From the NCBI GenBank assembly GCA_015478765.1, contig JADMKR010000174.1, positions 1 through 5,855 on the forward strand: a DNA stretch of 5,855 bases. The letters run 5' to 3'. This stretch comes from Flavobacterium sp. (GTDB taxonomy: Bacteria; Bacteroidota; Bacteroidia; Flavobacteriales; Flavobacteriaceae). Made by a program: the position numbers and the translations under genes. Under the pieces are notes generated by a model. It was not told where the DNA came from. It worked only from the letters and a program-made list of their open reading frames with translations, and did no database searches. Positions 5,511 to 5,855 of this stretch are shown here, piece by piece; position 1 is the first letter of the stretch, and every line of letters begins with the position of its first letter.

Positions 5511-5586
5511 TATTACCGTATTTGGTAATAAAACGTTTTATTACGTGTTTTGGTAATATTTACCATTATTACCGTTTTTAGTAATA
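5511..5586. promoter_or_regulatory. Array of three 20-bp operator-like palindromes
   Basis: Site 1 (5511-5530) is a perfect TATTACC-n6-GGTAATA palindrome. Site 2 (5539-5558) and site 3 (5567-5586) each keep 6 of 7 arm pairs. All three start exactly 28 bp apart and share a T-rich centre that always reads the same way, so the array is also directional. An extra GGTAAATATTACC-type half-site pair sits at 5552-5564. The array lies between the divergent SatD and HMG-CoA lyase promoters. The likely binder is the SatD homologue through its helix-turn-helix, but a third-party regulator is possible. Confidence 0.65.
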
Positions 5587-5628
5587 ATCATATTAGTAAA
5601 TCAGATTTTAAATCCGGCAATACTTTTT

Positions 5629-5636
5629 TATCTTTG
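5629..5636 (+). promoter_or_regulatory. -7 promoter element of the HMG-CoA lyase gene
   Basis: TATCTTTG matches TAnnTTTG exactly and ends 5 bases before the ATG at 5641, so the transcript is probably leaderless or nearly so. The -33 position (around 5605) shows only a weak GATTTTA. The third operator-like site ends about 20 bases further upstream, compatible with either activation or roadblock control. Confidence 0.5.
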
Positions 5637-5640
5637 GCTC

Positions 5641-5855
5641 ATGGAGCAAGTAAAGATAATCGAGTGTCCGCGTGACGCAATGCAGGGCATCAAGACCTTC
5701 ATTCCTACAGAAGTTAAGATTTCCTACATACAATCGTTGCTTCGGGTCGGATTTGACACGCTCGATTTTGGAAGCTTTGTTTCGCCAAAGGCAATTCCGC
5801 AAATGCAGGATACTGCCCAGGTATTGAGTGCGCTCGATTTATCGCAAACCAATAC
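5641..5855 (+). CDS. Hydroxymethylglutaryl-CoA lyase, N-terminal part (cut by window edge)
   Basis: The first 71 residues of an HMG-CoA lyase, which splits 3-hydroxy-3-methylglutaryl-CoA into acetyl-CoA and acetoacetate at the end of leucine breakdown. The start MEQVKIIECPRDAMQG carries the ECPRDAMQ motif, equivalent to the EVGPRDGLQ of other HMG-CoA lyases, with Arg11, Asp12 (metal and substrate contacts in this family) and Gln15. FGSFVSPKAIPQMQDT (43-58) matches the SFVSPKWVPQMAD region of the family. These forms, with ECPRDAMQ, are typical of Bacteroidota. The start is fixed by the motif at residue 8. The TIM-barrel remainder, including the catalytic Cys loop, lies beyond the window, so integrity cannot be judged. 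It is divergent from the SatD homologue, with a shared 157-bp regulatory region. Confidence 0.93.
   Translation, partial: MEQVKIIECPRDAMQGIKTFIPTEVKISYIQSLLRVGFDTLDFGSFVSPKAIPQMQDTAQVLSALDLSQTN

Noticed and set aside
5511..5586. CRISPR array or attachment-site repeats
   Set aside because: The units are 20-bp palindromes with only 8-bp AT-rich gaps in a divergent promoter region, too short for spacers and typical of operators.
5608..5802. Minus-strand frame of 64 codons over the HMG-CoA lyase start
   Set aside because: The opposite strand carries the conserved ECPRDAMQ and SFVSPKAIPQM motifs, so this is a shadow frame.

Overview
The window looks like a chromosomal segment from a member of the Bacteroidota. 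Three lines of evidence support this. Protein matches point that way: a Bacteroidota-type HMG-CoA lyase N-terminus, a class 2 dihydroorotate dehydrogenase, a SatD/DUF3307 pair, and a tyrosine recombinase with the N-terminal extension common in this phylum. Three genes (pyrD, the satD homologue and the HMG-CoA lyase gene) have the Bacteroidota -7 element TAnnTTTG just upstream. No clear Shine-Dalgarno sequences are visible. Exact genus cannot be told.

Left part (about 1-2840), accessory: two AT-rich minus-strand genes (225 aa unknown protein; 176 aa STM3941-family membrane protein), each followed by a large imperfect palindrome that begins and ends with GCTAAC/GTTAGC. A minus-strand tyrosine recombinase lies directly upstream of them in the same direction. 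This is the layout of a short integron-like cassette array (gene + attC-like site, twice, next to an integrase). However, the integrase lacks the extra segment that defines IntI, and it is co-directional with the cassettes rather than divergent. This is the most unusual part of the window.

Middle (about 2841-3158): a gene-free stretch of about 320 bases. It holds an 11-bp hairpin (2938-2966) and a highly foldable segment (2975-3104). The G-U pairs of that segment all favour transcription from the + strand, so it is read here as an unidentified small structured RNA, ending in a U-rich terminator-like tract before the pyrD promoter.

Right part (3159-5855), conserved chromosome: pyrD (+), overlapping tail-to-tail with a minus-strand two-gene operon made of a SatD homologue (5483-4878) and a DUF3307 membrane protein (4881-4150), coupled by an ATGA overlap. 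SatD appears to combine a nucleotide-cyclase/GGDEF-like fold with a C-terminal helix-turn-helix. Upstream of it are three 20-bp palindromes (TATTACC-n6-GGTAATA type) spaced exactly 28 bp apart, a likely operator array shared with the divergent HMG-CoA lyase gene (5641 to the edge, partial). Both divergent genes have a -7 element ending only about 5 bases before the ATG, suggesting leaderless mRNAs.
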